Part shown: one piece after another, positions 11,148 to 24,382 of the stretch
Numbering within the stretch: position 1 is the stretch's first letter
Layout of the letters: each line of letters starts with the position of its first letter
NCBI GenBank assembly: GCA_029255685.2
Contig: CM055320.2
Coordinates: forward strand, 43,373,910 to 43,437,909
Reading direction: 5' to 3'
From: Silene conica
Taxonomy: Eukaryota > Streptophyta > Magnoliopsida > Caryophyllales > Caryophyllaceae
Length of the DNA stretch: 64,000 nucleotides
Notes under the pieces: model-generated
Database searches by the model: none
Seen by the model: the letters and a program-made list of their open reading frames with translations, nothing else
What the model was told of the DNA's origin: nothing
Position numbers and translations under genes: made by a program

Positions 11148-12419
11148 AAATGTTTGTTTACTCACGAAATATATAATTTCTTATTTCGCGAATCAAGGAC
11201 CTTAATTTTTGAAACCGAAACCTTATTTCGTGAAACTTTGAATTAAAATGTTTGTTCACTCACAAAATGTTTAATTTCTATTTCGTGAATCTTGGACCTT
11301 AATTCGTGAAACCGGGACCTTATTTCGTGAAACTTGGACTTAAAATATTTGTTTACTCACAAAATGTTTAATTTCTTATTTTGTGAATCTTCGACTTTAA
11401 TTTGTGAACTCGGGACCTTATTTCGTGAAACTTAGACTTAAAATGTTTGTTTGCTCACAAAATGTATAATTTCTTATTTCGTGAATTTCGGACCTTAATT
11501 TGTGAAACCAGAACCTTATTTCGTGAAATTTGGAATTAAAATGTTTGTTCAATGACGAAATGTTTAATTTCTTATTTTGTGAATCTTGGACCATAATTTG
11601 TGAAACCGGAACTTTATTTCGTGTAACTTGGACTTAAAATGTTTGTTCACTCACGAAATGTTTAATTTCTTATTTCGTGAATCTTGGACCTTAATTTGTG
11701 AAATCGGGACCTTATTTCGTGAAAGTTAGACTTAAAATGTTTGTTTGCTCACAAGATGGATAATTTCTTATTTCGTGAATTTCGGACCTTAATTTGTGAA
11801 ACCGAAACCTTATTTCGTGAAACTTGTATTTAAAATGTTTGTTTACTCACGAAATATATAATATCTTATTTCGCGAATCAAGGACCTTAATTTGTGAAAC
11901 CGAAACCTTATTTCGTGAAACTTTGAATTAAAATGTTTGTTCACTCACAAAATGTTTAATTTCTATTTCGTGAATCTTGGACCTTAATTCGTGAAACCGG
12001 GACCTTATTTCGTGAAACTTGGACTTAAAATATTTGTTTACTCACAAAATGTTTAATTTCTTATTTTGTGAATCTTCGACTTTAATTTGTGAACTCGGGA
12101 CCTTATTTCGTGAAACTTAGACTTAAAATTTTTGTTTGCTCACAAAATGGATAATTTCTTATTTCGTGAATTTCGGACCTTAATTTGTGAAACCAGAACC
12201 TTATTTCGTGAAATTTGGAATTAAAATGTTTGTTCAATCACGAAATGTTTAATTTCTTATTTTGTGAATCTTGGACCTTAATTTGTGAAACCGGAACTTT
12301 ATTTCGTGAAACTTAGACTTCAAATGTCTGTTCACTCACGAAATGTTTAGTATCTTATTTCGTGAATCTTGGACCTTAATTTGTGAAATCGGGACCTTAT
12401 TTCGTGAAAGTTGGACTTG

Positions 12420-12517
12420 AAATGTTTGTTTGCTCACAAGATGGATAATTTCTTATTTCGTGAATTTCGGACCTTAATTTGTGAAACCAGAACCTTATTT
12501 CGTGAAATTTGGAATTA
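12420..12517. repeat. G/D hybrid monomer
   Basis: The leader is G (CACAAGATGG) and subrepeats 2-3 are D (AAACCAGAACC, AAATTTGGAATTA); E follows. This is the gain product (plus three monomers) of an exchange between G and D. The switch is within GAATTTCGGACC, which G and D share. Confidence 0.92.
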
Positions 12518-14084
12518 AAATGTTTGTTCAATCACGAAATGTTTAATTTCTTATTTTGTGAATCTTGGACCTTAATTTGTGAAACCGGAACTTTATTTCG
12601 TGAAACTTAGACTTCAAATGTCTGTTCACTCACGAAATGTTTAATATCTTATTTCGTGAATCTTGGACCTTAATTTGTGAAATCGGGACCTTATTTCGTG
12701 AAAGTTAGACTTGAAATGTTTGTTTGCTCACAAGATGGATAATTTCTTATTTCGTGAATTTCGGACCTTAATTTGTGAAACCGAAACCTTATTTCGTGAA
12801 AATTGTATTTAAAATGTTTGTTTACTCACGAAATATATAATTTCTTATTTCGCGAATCAAGGACCTTAATTTTTGAAACCGAAACCTTATTTCGTGAAAC
12901 TTTGAATTAAAATGTTTGTTCACTCACAAAATGTTTAATTTTTATTTCGTGAATCTTGGACCTTAATTCGTGAAACCGGGACCTTATTTCGTGAAACTTG
13001 GACTTAAAATATTTGTTTACTCACAAAATGTTTAATTTCTTATGTTGTGAATCTTCGACTTTAATTTGTGAACTCGGGACCTTATTTCGTGAAACTTAGA
13101 CTTAAAATGTTTGTTTGCTCACAAAATGGATAATTTCTTATTTCGTGAATTTCGGACGTTAATTTGTGAAACCAGAACCTTATTTCGTGAAATTTGGAAT
13201 TAAACTGTTTGTTCAATCACGAAATGTTTAATTTCTTATTTTGTGAATCTTGGACCTTAATTTGTGAAACCGGAACTTTATTTCGTGAAACTTGGACTTC
13301 AAATGTCTGTTCACTCACGAAATGTTTAATTTCTTATTTCGTGAATCTTGGACCTTAATTTGTGAAATCGGGACCTTATTTCGTGAAAGTTACACTTAAA
13401 ATGTTTGTTTGCTCACAAGATGGATAATTTCTTATTTCGTGAATTTCGGACCTTAATTTGTGAAACCGAATCCTTATTTCGTGAAACTTGTATTTAAAAT
13501 GTTTGTTTACTCACGAAATATATAATATCTTATTTCGCGAATCAAGGACCTTAATTTTTGAAACCGAAACCTTATTTCGTGAAACTTTGAATTAAAATGT
13601 TTGTTCACTCACAAAATGTTTAATTTCTATTTCGTGAATCTTGGACCTTAATTCGTGAAACCGGGACCTTATTTCGTGAAACTTGGACTTAAAATATTTG
13701 TTTACTCACAAAATGTTTAATTTCTTATTTTGTGAATCTTCGACTTTAATTTGTGAACTCGGGACCTTATTTCGTGAAACTTAGACTTAAAATTTTTGTT
13801 TGCTCACAAAATGGATAATTTCTTATTTCGTGAATTTCGGACCTTAATTTGTGAAACCAGAACCTTATTTCGTGAAAATTTGGAATTAAAATGTTTGTTC
13901 AATCACGAAATGTTTAATTTCTTATTTTGTGAATCTTGGACCTTAATTTGTGAAACCGGAACTTTATTTCGTGAAACTTAGACTTCAAATGTCTGTTCAC
14001 TCACGAAATGTTTAGTATCTTATTTCGTGAATCTTGGACCTTAATTTGTGAAATCGGGACCTTATTTCGTGAAAGTTGGACTTG

Positions 14085-14182
14085 AAATGTTTGTTTGCTC
14101 ACAAGATGGATAATTTCTTATTTCGTGAATTTCGGACCTTAATTTGTGAAACCAGAACCTTATTTCGTGAAATTTGGAATTA
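14085..14182. repeat. G/D hybrid monomer
   Basis: Same G-leader and D-tail fusion as at 12420-12517, inside the second 1665-bp super-HOR copy. It was probably copied with the super-unit rather than formed anew. Confidence 0.92.
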
Positions 14183-15161
14183 AAATGTTTGTTCAATCAC
14201 GAAATGTTTAATTTCTTATTTTGTGAATCTTGGACCTTAATTTGTGAAACCGGAACTTTATTTCGTGAAACTTAGACTTCAAATGTCTGTTCACTCACGA
14301 AATGTTTAATATCTTATTTCGTGAATCTTGGACCTTAATTTGTGAAATCGGGACCTTATTTCGTGAAAGTTAGACTTGAAATGTTTGTTTGCTCACAAGA
14401 TGGATAATTTCTTATTTCGTGAATTTCGGACCTTAATTTGTGAAACCGAAACCTTATTTCGTGAAACTTGTATTTAAAATGTTTGTTTACTCACGAAATA
14501 TATAATTTCTTATTTCGCGAATCAAGGACCTTAATTTTTGAAACCGAAACCTTATTTCGTGAAACTTTGAATTAAAATGTTTGTTCACTCACAAAATGTT
14601 TAATTTTTATTTCGTGAATCTTGGACCTTAATTCGTGAAACCGGGACCTTATTTCGTGAAACTTGGACTTAAAATATTTGTTTACTCACAAAATGTTTAA
14701 TTTCTTATGTTGTGAATCTTCGACTTTAATTTGTGAACTCGGGACCTTATTTCGTGAAACTTAGACTTAAAATGTTTGTTTGCTCACAAAATGGATAATT
14801 TCTTATTTCGTGAATTTCGGACCTTAATTTGTGAAACCAGAACCTTATTTCGTGAAATTTGGAATTAAACTGTTTGTTCAATCACGAAATGTTTAATTTC
14901 TTATTTTGTGAATCTTGGACCTTAATTTGTGAAACCGGAACTTTATTTCGTGAAACTTGGACTTCAAATGTCTGTTCACTCACGAAATGTTTAATTTCTT
15001 ATTTCGTGAATCTTGGACCTTAATTTGTGAAATCGGGACCTTATTTCGTGAAAGTTACACTTAAAATGTTTGTTTGCTCACAAGATGGATAATTTCTTAT
15101 TTCGTGAATTTCGGACCTTAATTTGTGAAACCGAATCCTTATTTTGTGAAACTTGTATTTA

Positions 15162-15280
15162 AAATGTTTGTTTACTCACGAAATATATAATTTCTTATTT
15201 CGCGAATCAAGGACCTTAATTTTTGAAACCGAAACCTTAATTCGTGAAACTGGGACCTTATTTCGTGAAACTTGGACTTA
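15162..15280. repeat. A/B hybrid of 119 bp with four 21-bp subrepeats
   Basis: The A leader, A subrepeat 1 (CGCGAATCAAGGAC) and A subrepeat 2 (TTTTTGAAACCGAAAC) run into B subrepeat 2 (TTCGTGAAACTGGGAC) and B subrepeat 3 (AAACTTGGACTTA). The monomer has four subrepeats instead of three, 98 + 21 bp. Pairing here was one subrepeat out of register, unlike the whole-monomer hybrids elsewhere. Confidence 0.93.
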
Positions 15281-15770
15281 AAATATTTGTTTACTCACAA
15301 AATGTTTAATTTCTTATTTTGTGAATCTTCGACTTTAATTTGTGAACTCGGGACCTTATTTCGTGAAACTTAGACTTAAAATGTTTGTTTGCTCACAAAA
15401 TGGATAATTTCTTATTTCGTGAATTTCGGACCTTAATTTGTGAAATCAGAACCTTATTTCGTGAAATTTGGAATTAAACTGTTTGTTCAATCACGAAATG
15501 TTTAATTTCTTATTTTGTGAATCTTGGACCTTAATTTGTGAAACCGGAACTTTATTTCGTGAAACTTGGACTTCAAATGTCTGTTCACTCACGAAATGTT
15601 TAATTTCTTATTTCGTGAATCTTGGACCTTAATTTGTGAAATCGGGACCTTATTTCGTGAAAGTTAGACTTAAAATGTTTGTTTGCTCACAAGATGGATA
15701 ATTTCTTATTTCGTGAATTTCGGACCTTAATTTGTGAAACTGAAACCTTATTTCGTGAAACTTGTATTTA
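15162..15770. repeat. 6-monomer unit with an over-long A/B hybrid (609 bp)
   Basis: A 119-bp A/B hybrid at 15162-15280 is followed by ordinary C, D, E, F and G at 15281, 15379, 15477, 15575 and 15673. The unit resembles the one at 27026 upstream of the junction and the one at 19979 downstream. It may therefore join two families. Confidence 0.92.
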
Positions 15771-18509
15771 AAATGTTTGTTTACTCACGAAATATATAAT
15801 TTCTTATTTCGCGAATCAAGGACCTTAATTTTTGAAACCGAAACCTTATTTCGTGAAACTTTGAATTAAAATGTTTGTTCACTCACAAAATGTTTAATTT
15901 CTATTTCGTGAATCTTGGACCTTAATTCGTGAAACCGGGACCTTATTTCGTGAAACTTGGACTTAAAATATTTGTTTACTCACAAAATGTTTAATTTCTT
16001 ATTTTGTGAATCTTCGACTTTAATTTGTGAACTCGGGACCTTATTTCGTGAAACTTAGACTTAAAATGTTTGTTTGCTCACAAAATGTATAATTTCTTAT
16101 TTCGTGAATTTCGGACCTTAATTTGTGAAACCAGAACCTTATTTCGTGAAATTTGGAATTAAAATGTTTGTTCAATGACGAAATGTTTAATTTCTTATTT
16201 TGTGAATCTTGGACCATAATTTGTGAAACCGGAACTTTATTTCGTGTAACTTGGACTTAAAATGTTTGTTCACTCACGAAATGTTTAATTTCTTATTTCG
16301 TGAATCTTGGACCTTAATTTGTGAAATCGGGACCTTATTTCGTGAAAGTTAGACTTAAAATGTTTGTTTGCTCACAAGATGGATAATTTCTTATTTCGTG
16401 AATTTCGGACCTTAATTTGTGAAACCGAAACCTTATTTCGTGAAACTTGTATTTAAAATGTTTGTTTACTCACGAAATATATAATATCTTATTTCGCGAA
16501 TCAAGGACCTTAATTTGTGAAACCGAAACCTTATTTCGTGAAACTTTGAATTAAAATGTTTGTTCACTCACAAAATGTTTAATTTCTATTTCGTGAATCT
16601 TGGACCTTAATTCGTGAAACCGGGACCTTATTTCGTGAAACTTGGACTTAAAATATTTGTTTACTCACAAAATATTTAATTTCTTATTTTGTGAATCTTC
16701 GCCTTTAATTTGTGAACTCGGGACCTTATTTCGTGAAACTTAGACTTAAAATGTTTGTTTGCTCACAAAATGTATAATTTCTTATTTCGTGAATTTCGGA
16801 CCTTAATTTGTGAAACCAGAACCTTATTTCGTGAAATTCGGAATTAAAATGTTTGTTCAATGACGAAATGTTTAATTTCTTATTTTGTGAATCTTGGACC
16901 ATAATTTGTGAAACCGGAACTTTATTTCGTGTAACTTGGACTTAAAATGTTTGTTCACTCACGAAATGTTTAATTTCTTATTTCGTGAATCTTGGACCTT
17001 AATTTGTGAAATCGGGACCTTATTTCGTGAAAGTTAGACTTAAAATGTTTGTTTGCTCACAAGATGGATAATTTCTTATTTCGTGAATTTCGGACCTTAA
17101 TTTGTGAAACCGAAACCTTATTTCGTGAAACTTGTATTTAAAATGTTTGTTTACTCACGAAATATATAATATCTTATTTCGCGAATCAAGGACCTTAATT
17201 TGTGAAACCGAAACCTTATTTCGTGAAACTTTGAATTAAAATGTTTGTTCACTCACAAAATGTTTAATTTCTATTTCGTGAATCTTGGACCTTAATTCGT
17301 GAAACCGGGACCTTATTTCGTGAAACTTGGACTTAAAATATTTGTTTACTCACAAAATGTTTAATTTCTTATTTTGTGAATCTTCGACTTTAATTTGTGA
17401 ACTCGGGACCTTATTTCGTGAAACTTAGACTTAAAATGTTTGTTTGCTCACAAAATGTATAATTTCTTATTTCGTGAATTTCGGACCTTAATTTGTGAAA
17501 CCAGAACTTATTTCGTGAAATTTGGAATTAAAATGTTTGTTCAATGACGAAATGTTTAATTTCTTATTTTGTGAATCTTGGACCATAATTTGTGAAACCG
17601 GAACTTTATTTCGTGTAACTTGGACTTAAAATGTTTGTTCACTCACGAAATGTTTAATTTCTTATTTCGTGAATCTTGGACCTTAATTTGTGAAATCGGG
17701 ACCTTATTTCGTGAAAGTTAGACTTAAAATGTTTGTTTGCTCACAAGATGGATAATTTCTTATTTCGTGAATTTCGGACCTTAATTTGTGAAACCGAAAC
17801 CTTATTTCGTGAAACTTGTATTTAAAATGTTTGTTTACTCACGAAATATATAATATCTTATTTCGCGAATCAAGGACCTTAATTTGTGAAACCGAAACCT
17901 TATTTCGTGAAACTTTGAATTAAAATGTTTGTTCACTCACAAAATGTTTAATTTCTATTTCGTGAATCTTGGACCTTAATTCGTGAAACCGGGACCTTAT
18001 TTCGTGAAACTTGGACTTAAAATATTTGTTTACTCACAAAATGTTTAATTTCTTATTTTGTGAATCTTCGACTTTAATTTGTGAACTCGGGACCTTATTT
18101 CGTGAAACTTAGACTTAAAATGTTTGTTTGCTCACAAAATGTATAATTTCTTATTTCGTGAATTTCGGACCTTAATTTGTGAAACCAGAACCTTATTTCG
18201 TGAAATTTGGAATTAAAATGTTTGTTCAATGACGAAATGTTTAATTTCTTATTTTGTGAATCTTGGACCATAATTTGTGAAACCGGAACTTTATTTCGTG
18301 TAACTTGGACTTAAAATGTTTGTTCACTCACGAAATGTTTAATTTCTTATTTCGTGAATCTTGGACCTTAATTTGTGAAATCGGGACCTTATTTCGTGAA
18401 AGTTAGACTTAAAATGTTTGTTTGCTCACAAGATGGATAATTTCTTATTTCGTGAATTTCGGACCTTAATTTGTGAAACCGAAACCTTATTTCGTGAAAC
18501 TTGTATTTA
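15771..18509. repeat. Four highly similar 7-monomer HOR units
   Basis: Units start at 15771, 16456, 17141 and 17825. They are 685 bp except 17141, which is 684 bp with one C missing in D (AGAACTTATTTCG). All four carry the linked variant of D (ATGTATAAT) and E (CAATGACG, GTGTAACTTGG). This is the longest run of that variant family. Confidence 0.95.
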
Positions 18510-18998
18510 AAATGTTTGTTTACTCACGAAATATATAATATCTTATTTCGCGAATCAAGGACCTTAATTTGTGAAACCGAAACCTTATTTCGTGAAACTT
18601 TGAATTAAAATGTTTGTTCACTCACAAAATGTTTAATTTCTATTTCGTGAATCTTGGACCTTAATTCGTGAAACCGGGACCTTATTTCGTGAAACTTGGA
18701 CTTAAAATATTTGTTTACTCACAAAATGTTTAATTTCTTATTTTGTGAATCTTCGACTTTAATTTGTGAACTCGGGACCTTATTTCGTGAAACTTAGACT
18801 TAAAATTTTTGTTTGCTCACAAAATGGATAATTTCTTATTTCGTGAATCTTGGACCTTAATTTGTGAAATCGGGACCTTATTTCGTTAAAGTTAGACTTA
18901 AAATGTTTGTTTGCTCACAAGATGGATAATTTCTTATTTCGTGAATTTCGGACCTTAATTTGTGAAACCGAAACCTTATTTCGTGAAACTTGTATTTA
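18510..18998. repeat. 5-monomer unit with a D/F hybrid (489 bp)
   Basis: A, B, C, D/F hybrid and G. Two monomers have been lost by a D-by-F exchange. The next A (18999) has an extra T at its start (AAATTGTTTG). Confidence 0.93.
18803..18900. repeat. D/F hybrid monomer
   Basis: The D leader (AAATTTTTGTTTGCTCAC, AAAATGGATAA) switches to F within TTATTTCGTGAAT, giving CTTGGACC, GAAATCGGGACC and AAAGTTAGACTTA. It is followed by G. This was the only D/F junction found in the window. Confidence 0.92.
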
Positions 18999-21900
18999 AA
19001 ATTGTTTGTTTACTCACGAAATATATAATTTCTTATTTCGCGAATCAAGGACCTTTATTTGTGAAACCGAAACCTTATTTCGTGAAACTTTGAATTAAAA
19101 TGTTTGTTCACTCACAAAATGTTTAATTTCTATTTCGTGAATCTTGGACCTTAATTCGTGAAACCGGGACCTTATTTCGTGAAACTTGGACTTAAAATAT
19201 TTGTTTACTCACAAAATGTTTAATTTCTTATTTTGTGAATCTTCGACTTTAATTTGTGAACTCGGGACCTTATTTCGTGAAACTTAGACTTAAAATGTTT
19301 GTTTGCTCACAAAATGGATAATTTCTTATTTCGTGAATTTCGGACCTTAATTTGTGAAACCAGAACCTTATTTCGTGAAATTTGGAATTAAACTGTTTGT
19401 TCAATCACGAAATGTTTAATTTCTTATTTTGTGAATCTTGGACCTTAATTTGTGAAACCGGAACTTTATTTCGTGAAACTTGGACTTCAAATGTCTGTTC
19501 ACTCACGAAATGTTTAATTTCTTATTTCGTGAATCTTGGACCTTAATTTGTGAAATCGGGACCTTATTTCGTGAAAGTTAGACTTAAAATGTTTGTTTGC
19601 TCACAAGATGGATAATTTCTTATTTCGTGAATTTCGGACCTTAATTTGTGAAACCGAAACCTTATTTCGTGAAACTTGTATTTAAAATGTTTGTTCAATC
19701 ACGAAATGTTTAATTTCTTATTTTGTGAATCTGGGACCTTAATTTGTGAAACCGGAACTTTATTTCGTGAAACTTGGACTTCAAATGTCTATTCACTCAC
19801 GAAATGTTTAATTTCTTATTTCGTGAATCTTGGACCTTAATTTGTGAAATCGGGACCTTATTTCGTGAAAGTTAGACTTAAAATGTTTGTTTGCTCACAA
19901 GATGGATAATTTCTTATTTCGTGAATTTCGGACCTTAATTTGTGAAACCGAAACCTTATTTCGTGAAACTTGTATTTAAAATGTTTGTTTACTCACGAAA
20001 TATATAATTTCTTATTTCGCGAATCAAGGACCTTAATTTTTGAATCCGAAACCTTATTTCGTGAAACTTTGAATTAAAATGTTTGTTCACTCACAAAATG
20101 TTTAATTTCTATTTCGTGAATCTTGGACCTTAATTCGTGAAACTGGGACCTTATTTCGTGAAACTTGGACTTAAAATATTTGTTTACTCACAAAATGTTT
20201 AATTTCTTATTTTGTGAATCTTCGACTTTAATTTGTGAACTCGGGACCTTATTTCGTGAAACTTAGACTTAAAATGTTTGTTTGCTCACAAAATGGATAA
20301 TTTCTTATTTCGTGAATTTCGGACCTTAATTTGGGAAATCAGAACCTTATTTCGTGAAATTTGGAATTAAACTGTTTGTTCAATCACGAAATGTTTAATT
20401 TCTTATTTTGTGAATCTTGGACCTTAATTTGTGAAACCGGAACTTTATTTCGTGAAACTTGGACTTCAAATGTCTGTTCACTCACGAAATGTTTAATTTC
20501 TTATTTCGTGAATCTTGGACCTTAATTTGTGAAATCGGGACCTTATTTCGTGAAAGTTAGACTTAAAATGTTTGTTTGCTCACAAGATGGATAATTTCTT
20601 ATTTCGTGAATTTCGGACCTTAATTTGTGAAACCGAAACCTTATTTCGTGAAACTTGTATTTAAAATGTTTGTTTACTCACGAAATATATAATTTCTTAT
20701 TTCGCGAATCAAGGACCTTAATTTTTGAAACCGAAACCTTATTTCGTGAAACTTTGAATTAAAATGTTTGTTCACTCACAAAATGTTTAATTTCTATTTC
20801 GTGAATCTTGGACCTTAATTCGTGAAACCGGGACCTTATTTCGTGAAACTTGGACTTAAAATATTTGTTTACTCACAAAATGTTTAATTTCTTATTTTGT
20901 GAATCTTCGACTTTAATTTGTGAACTCGGGACCTTATTTCGTGAAACTTAGACTTAAAATGTTTGTTTGCTCACAAAATGTATAATTTCTTATTTCGTGA
21001 ATTTCGGACCTTAATTTGTGAAACCAGAACCTTATTTCGTGAAATTTGGAATTAAAATGTTTGTTCAATGACGAAATGTTTAATTTCTTATTTTGTGAAT
21101 CTTGGACCATAATTTGTGAAACCGGAACTTTATTTCGTGTAACTTGGACTTAAAATGTTTGTTCACTCACGAAATGTTTAATTTCTTATTTCGTGAATCT
21201 TGGACCTTAATTTGTGAAATCGGGACCTTATTTCGTGAAAGTTAGACTTAAAATGTTTGTTTGCTCACAAGATGGATAATTTCTTATTTCGTGAATTTCG
21301 GACCTTAATTTGTGAAACCGAAACCTTATTTCGTGAAACTTGTATTTAAAATGTTTGTTTACTCACGAAATATATAATATCTTATTTCGCGAATCAAGGA
21401 CCTTAATTTGTGAAACCGAAACCTTATTTCGTGAAACTTTGAATTAAAATGTTTGTTCACTCACAAAATGTTTAATTTCTATTTCGTGAATCTTGGACCT
21501 TAATTCGTGAAACCGGGACCTTATTTCGTGAAACTTGGACTTAAAATATTTGTTTACTCACAAAATATTTAATTTCTTATTTTGTGAATCTTCGACTTTA
21601 ATTTGTGAACTCGGGACCTTATTTCGTGAAACTTAGACTTAAAATGTTTGTTTGCTCACAAAATGTATAATTTCTTATTTCGTGAATTTCGGACCTTAAT
21701 TTGTGAAACCAGAACCTTATTTCGTGAAATTCGGAATTAAAATGTTTGTTCAATGACGAAATGTTTAATTTCTTATTTTGTGAATCTTGGACCATAATTT
21801 GTGAAACCGGAACTTTATTTCGTGTAACTTGGACTTAAAATGTTTGTTCACTCACGAAATGTTTAATTTCTTATTTCGTGAATCTTGGACCTTAATTTGT

Positions 21901-22033
21901 GAAATCGGGACCTTATTTCGTGAAAGTTAGACTTAAAATGTTTGTTTGCTCACAAGATGGATAATTTCTTATTTCGTGAATTTCGAACCTTAATTTGTGA
22001 AACCGAAACCTTATTTCGTGAAACTTGTATTTA
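18999..22033. repeat. 10-monomer unit plus three 7-monomer units
   Basis: 18999-19978 (980 bp) is ABCDEFG-EFG with the clean G-to-E junction at 19684/19685, like those at 7135 and 8799. Plain units follow at 19979, 20664 and 21349. Units 20664 and 21349 match 15771 and 16456 at an offset of 4893 bp and share AAAATATTTAATTTC in C and AAATTCGGAATTA in D of the second unit. Confidence 0.94.
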
Positions 22034-22620
22034 AAATGTTTGTTTACTCACGAAATATATAATATCTTATTTCGCGAATCAAGGACCTTAATTTGTGAAA
22101 CCGAAACCTTATTTCGTGAAACTTTGAATTAAAATGTTTGTTCACTCACAAAATGTTTAATTTCTATTTCGTGAATCTTGGACCTTAATTCGTGAAACCG
22201 GGACCTTATTTCGTGAAACTTGGACTTAAAATATTTGTTTACTCACAAAATGTTTAATTTCTTATTTTTTGAATCTTCGACTTTAATTTGTGAACTCGGG
22301 ACCTTATTTCGTGAAACTTAGACTTAAAATTTTTGTTTGCTCACAAAATGGATAATTTCTTATTTCGTGAATTTCGGACCTTAATTTGTGAAACCAGAAC
22401 CTTATTTCGTGAAATTTGGAATTAAAATGTTTGTTCAATCACGAAATGTTTAATTTCCTATTTTGTGAATCTTGGACCTTAATTTGTGAAACCGGAACTT
22501 TATTTCGTGAAACTTAGACTTCAAATGTCTGTTCACTCACGAAATGTTTAGTATCTTATTTCGTGAATCTTGGACCTTAATTTGTGAAATCGGGACCTTA
22601 TTTCGTGAAAGTTGGACTTG

Positions 22621-22718
22621 AAATGTTTGTTTGCTCACAAGATGGATAATTTCTTATTTCGTGAATTTCGGACCTTAATTTGTGAAACCAGAACCTTATT
22701 TCGTGAAATTTGGAATTA
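22621..22718. repeat. G/D hybrid monomer
   Basis: G leader CACAAGATGG with D tail AAACCAGAACC and AAATTTGGAATTA. The E that follows is the CAATGACG variant, unlike the other G/D copies. A second exchange or conversion therefore took place just downstream. Confidence 0.92.
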
Positions 22719-24284
22719 AAATGTTTGTTCAATGACGAAATGTTTAATTTCTTATTTTGTGAATCTTGGACCATAATTTGTGAAACCGGAACTTTATTTC
22801 GTGTAACTTGGACTTAAAATGTTTGTTCACTCACGAAATGTTTAATTTCTTATTTCGTGAATCTTGGACCTTAATTTGTGAAATCGGGACCTTATTTCGT
22901 GAAAGTTAGACTTAAAATGTTTGTTTGCTCACAAGATGGATAATTTCTTATTTCGTGAATTTCGGACCTTAATTTGTGAAACCGAAACCTTATTTCGTGA
23001 AACTTGTATTTAAAATGTTTGTTTACTCACGAAATATATAATATCTTATTTCGCGAATCAAGGACCTTAATTTGTGAAACCGAAACCTTATTTCGTGAAA
23101 CTTTGAATTAAAATGTTTGTTCACTCACAAAATGTTTAATTTCTATTTCGTGAATCTTGGACCTTAATTCGTGAAACCGGGACCTTATTTCGTGAAACTT
23201 GGACTTAAAATATTTGTTTACTCACAAAATATTTAATTTCTTATTTTGTGAATCTTCGACTTTAATTTGTGAACTCGGGACCTTATTTCGTGAAACTTAG
23301 ACTTAAAATGTTTGTTTGCTCACAAAATGTATAATTTCTTATTTCGTGAATTTCGGACCTTAATTTGTGAAACCAGAACCTTATTTCGTGAAATTCGGAA
23401 TTAAAATGTTTGTTCAATGACGAAATGTTTAATTTCTTATTTTGTGAATCTTGGACCATAATTTGTGAAACCGGAACTTTATTTCGTGTAACTTGGACTT
23501 AAAATGTTTGTTCACTCACGAAATGTTTAATTTCTTATTTCGTGAATCTTGGACCTTAATTTGTGAAATCGGGACCTTATTTCGTGAAAGTTAGACTTAA
23601 AATGTTTGTTTGCTCACAAGATGGATAATTTCTTATTTCGTGAATTTCGAACCTTAATTTGTGAAACCGAAACCTTATTTCGTGAAACTTGTATTTAAAA
23701 TGTTTGTTTACTCACGAAATATATAATATCTTATTTTGCGAATCAAGGACCTTAATTTGTGAAACCGAAACCTTATTTCGTGAAACTTTGAATTAAAATG
23801 TTTGTTCACTCACAAAATGTTTAATTTCTATTTCGTGAATCTTGGACCTTAATTCGTGAAACCGGGACCTTATTTCGTGAAACTTGGACTTAAAATATTT
23901 GTTTACTCACAAAATGTTTAATTTCTTATTTTTTGAATCTTCGACTTTAATTTGTGAACTCGGGACCTTATTTCGTGAAACTTAGACTTAAAATTTTTGT
24001 TTGCTCACAAAATGGATAATTTCTTATTTCGTGAATTTCGGACCTTAATTTGTGAAACCAGAACCTTATTTCGTGAAATTTGGAATTAAAATGTTTGTTC
24101 AATCACGAAATGTTTAATTTCCTATTTTGTGAATCTTGGACCTTAATTTGTGAAACCGGAACTTTATTTCGTGAAACTTAGACTTCAAATGTCTGTTCAC
24201 TCACGAAATGTTTAGTATCTTATTTCGTGAATCTTGGACCTTAATTTGTGAAATCGGGACCTTATTTCGTGAAAGTTGGACTTG

Positions 24285-24382
24285 AAATGTTTGTTTGCTC
24301 ACAAGATGGATAATTTCTTATTTCGTGAATTTCGGACCTTAATTTGTGAAACCAGAACCTTATTTCGTGAAAGTTGGAATTA
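24285..24382. repeat. G/D hybrid monomer
   Basis: G leader with D tail; its last subrepeat reads AAAGTTGGAATTA, a private change from AAATTTGGAATTA. Ordinary E, F and G follow. Confidence 0.92.

Larger units (their letters stand above)
9778..11832. repeat. Three 7-monomer HOR units
   Basis: Units start at 9778, 10463 and 11148, 685 bp each. The first and third share the linked D/E variant (D ATGTATAAT; E CAATGACG, GGACCATAATTTG and GTGTAACTTGG) at an offset of 1370 bp, while 10463 has the ordinary D and E. This reads as a duplication of two neighbouring units. Confidence 0.95.
11833..15161. repeat. Two 17-monomer super-HORs (G/D-hybrid type)
   Basis: Super-units 11833-13496 (1664 bp) and 13497-15161 (1665 bp) each consist of ABCDEF-(G/D)-EFG plus ABCDEFG. 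They share rare variants: TTTAGTATCTT in F, TTTAATTTTTATTTCG in B, CTTATGTTGTGAATC in C and AAAGTTACACTTA in F. The 1-bp excess in the second is one extra A in D (13790-13888, 99 bp). Confidence 0.94.

Noticed and set aside
13796-13981. Open reading frame of 61 codons
   Set aside because: It lies wholly in satellite (D and E). It stays open only because this D has one extra base (99 bp), which keeps the frame into E; ordinary 98-bp monomers shift the frame. No start context, domain or codon bias supports a gene.
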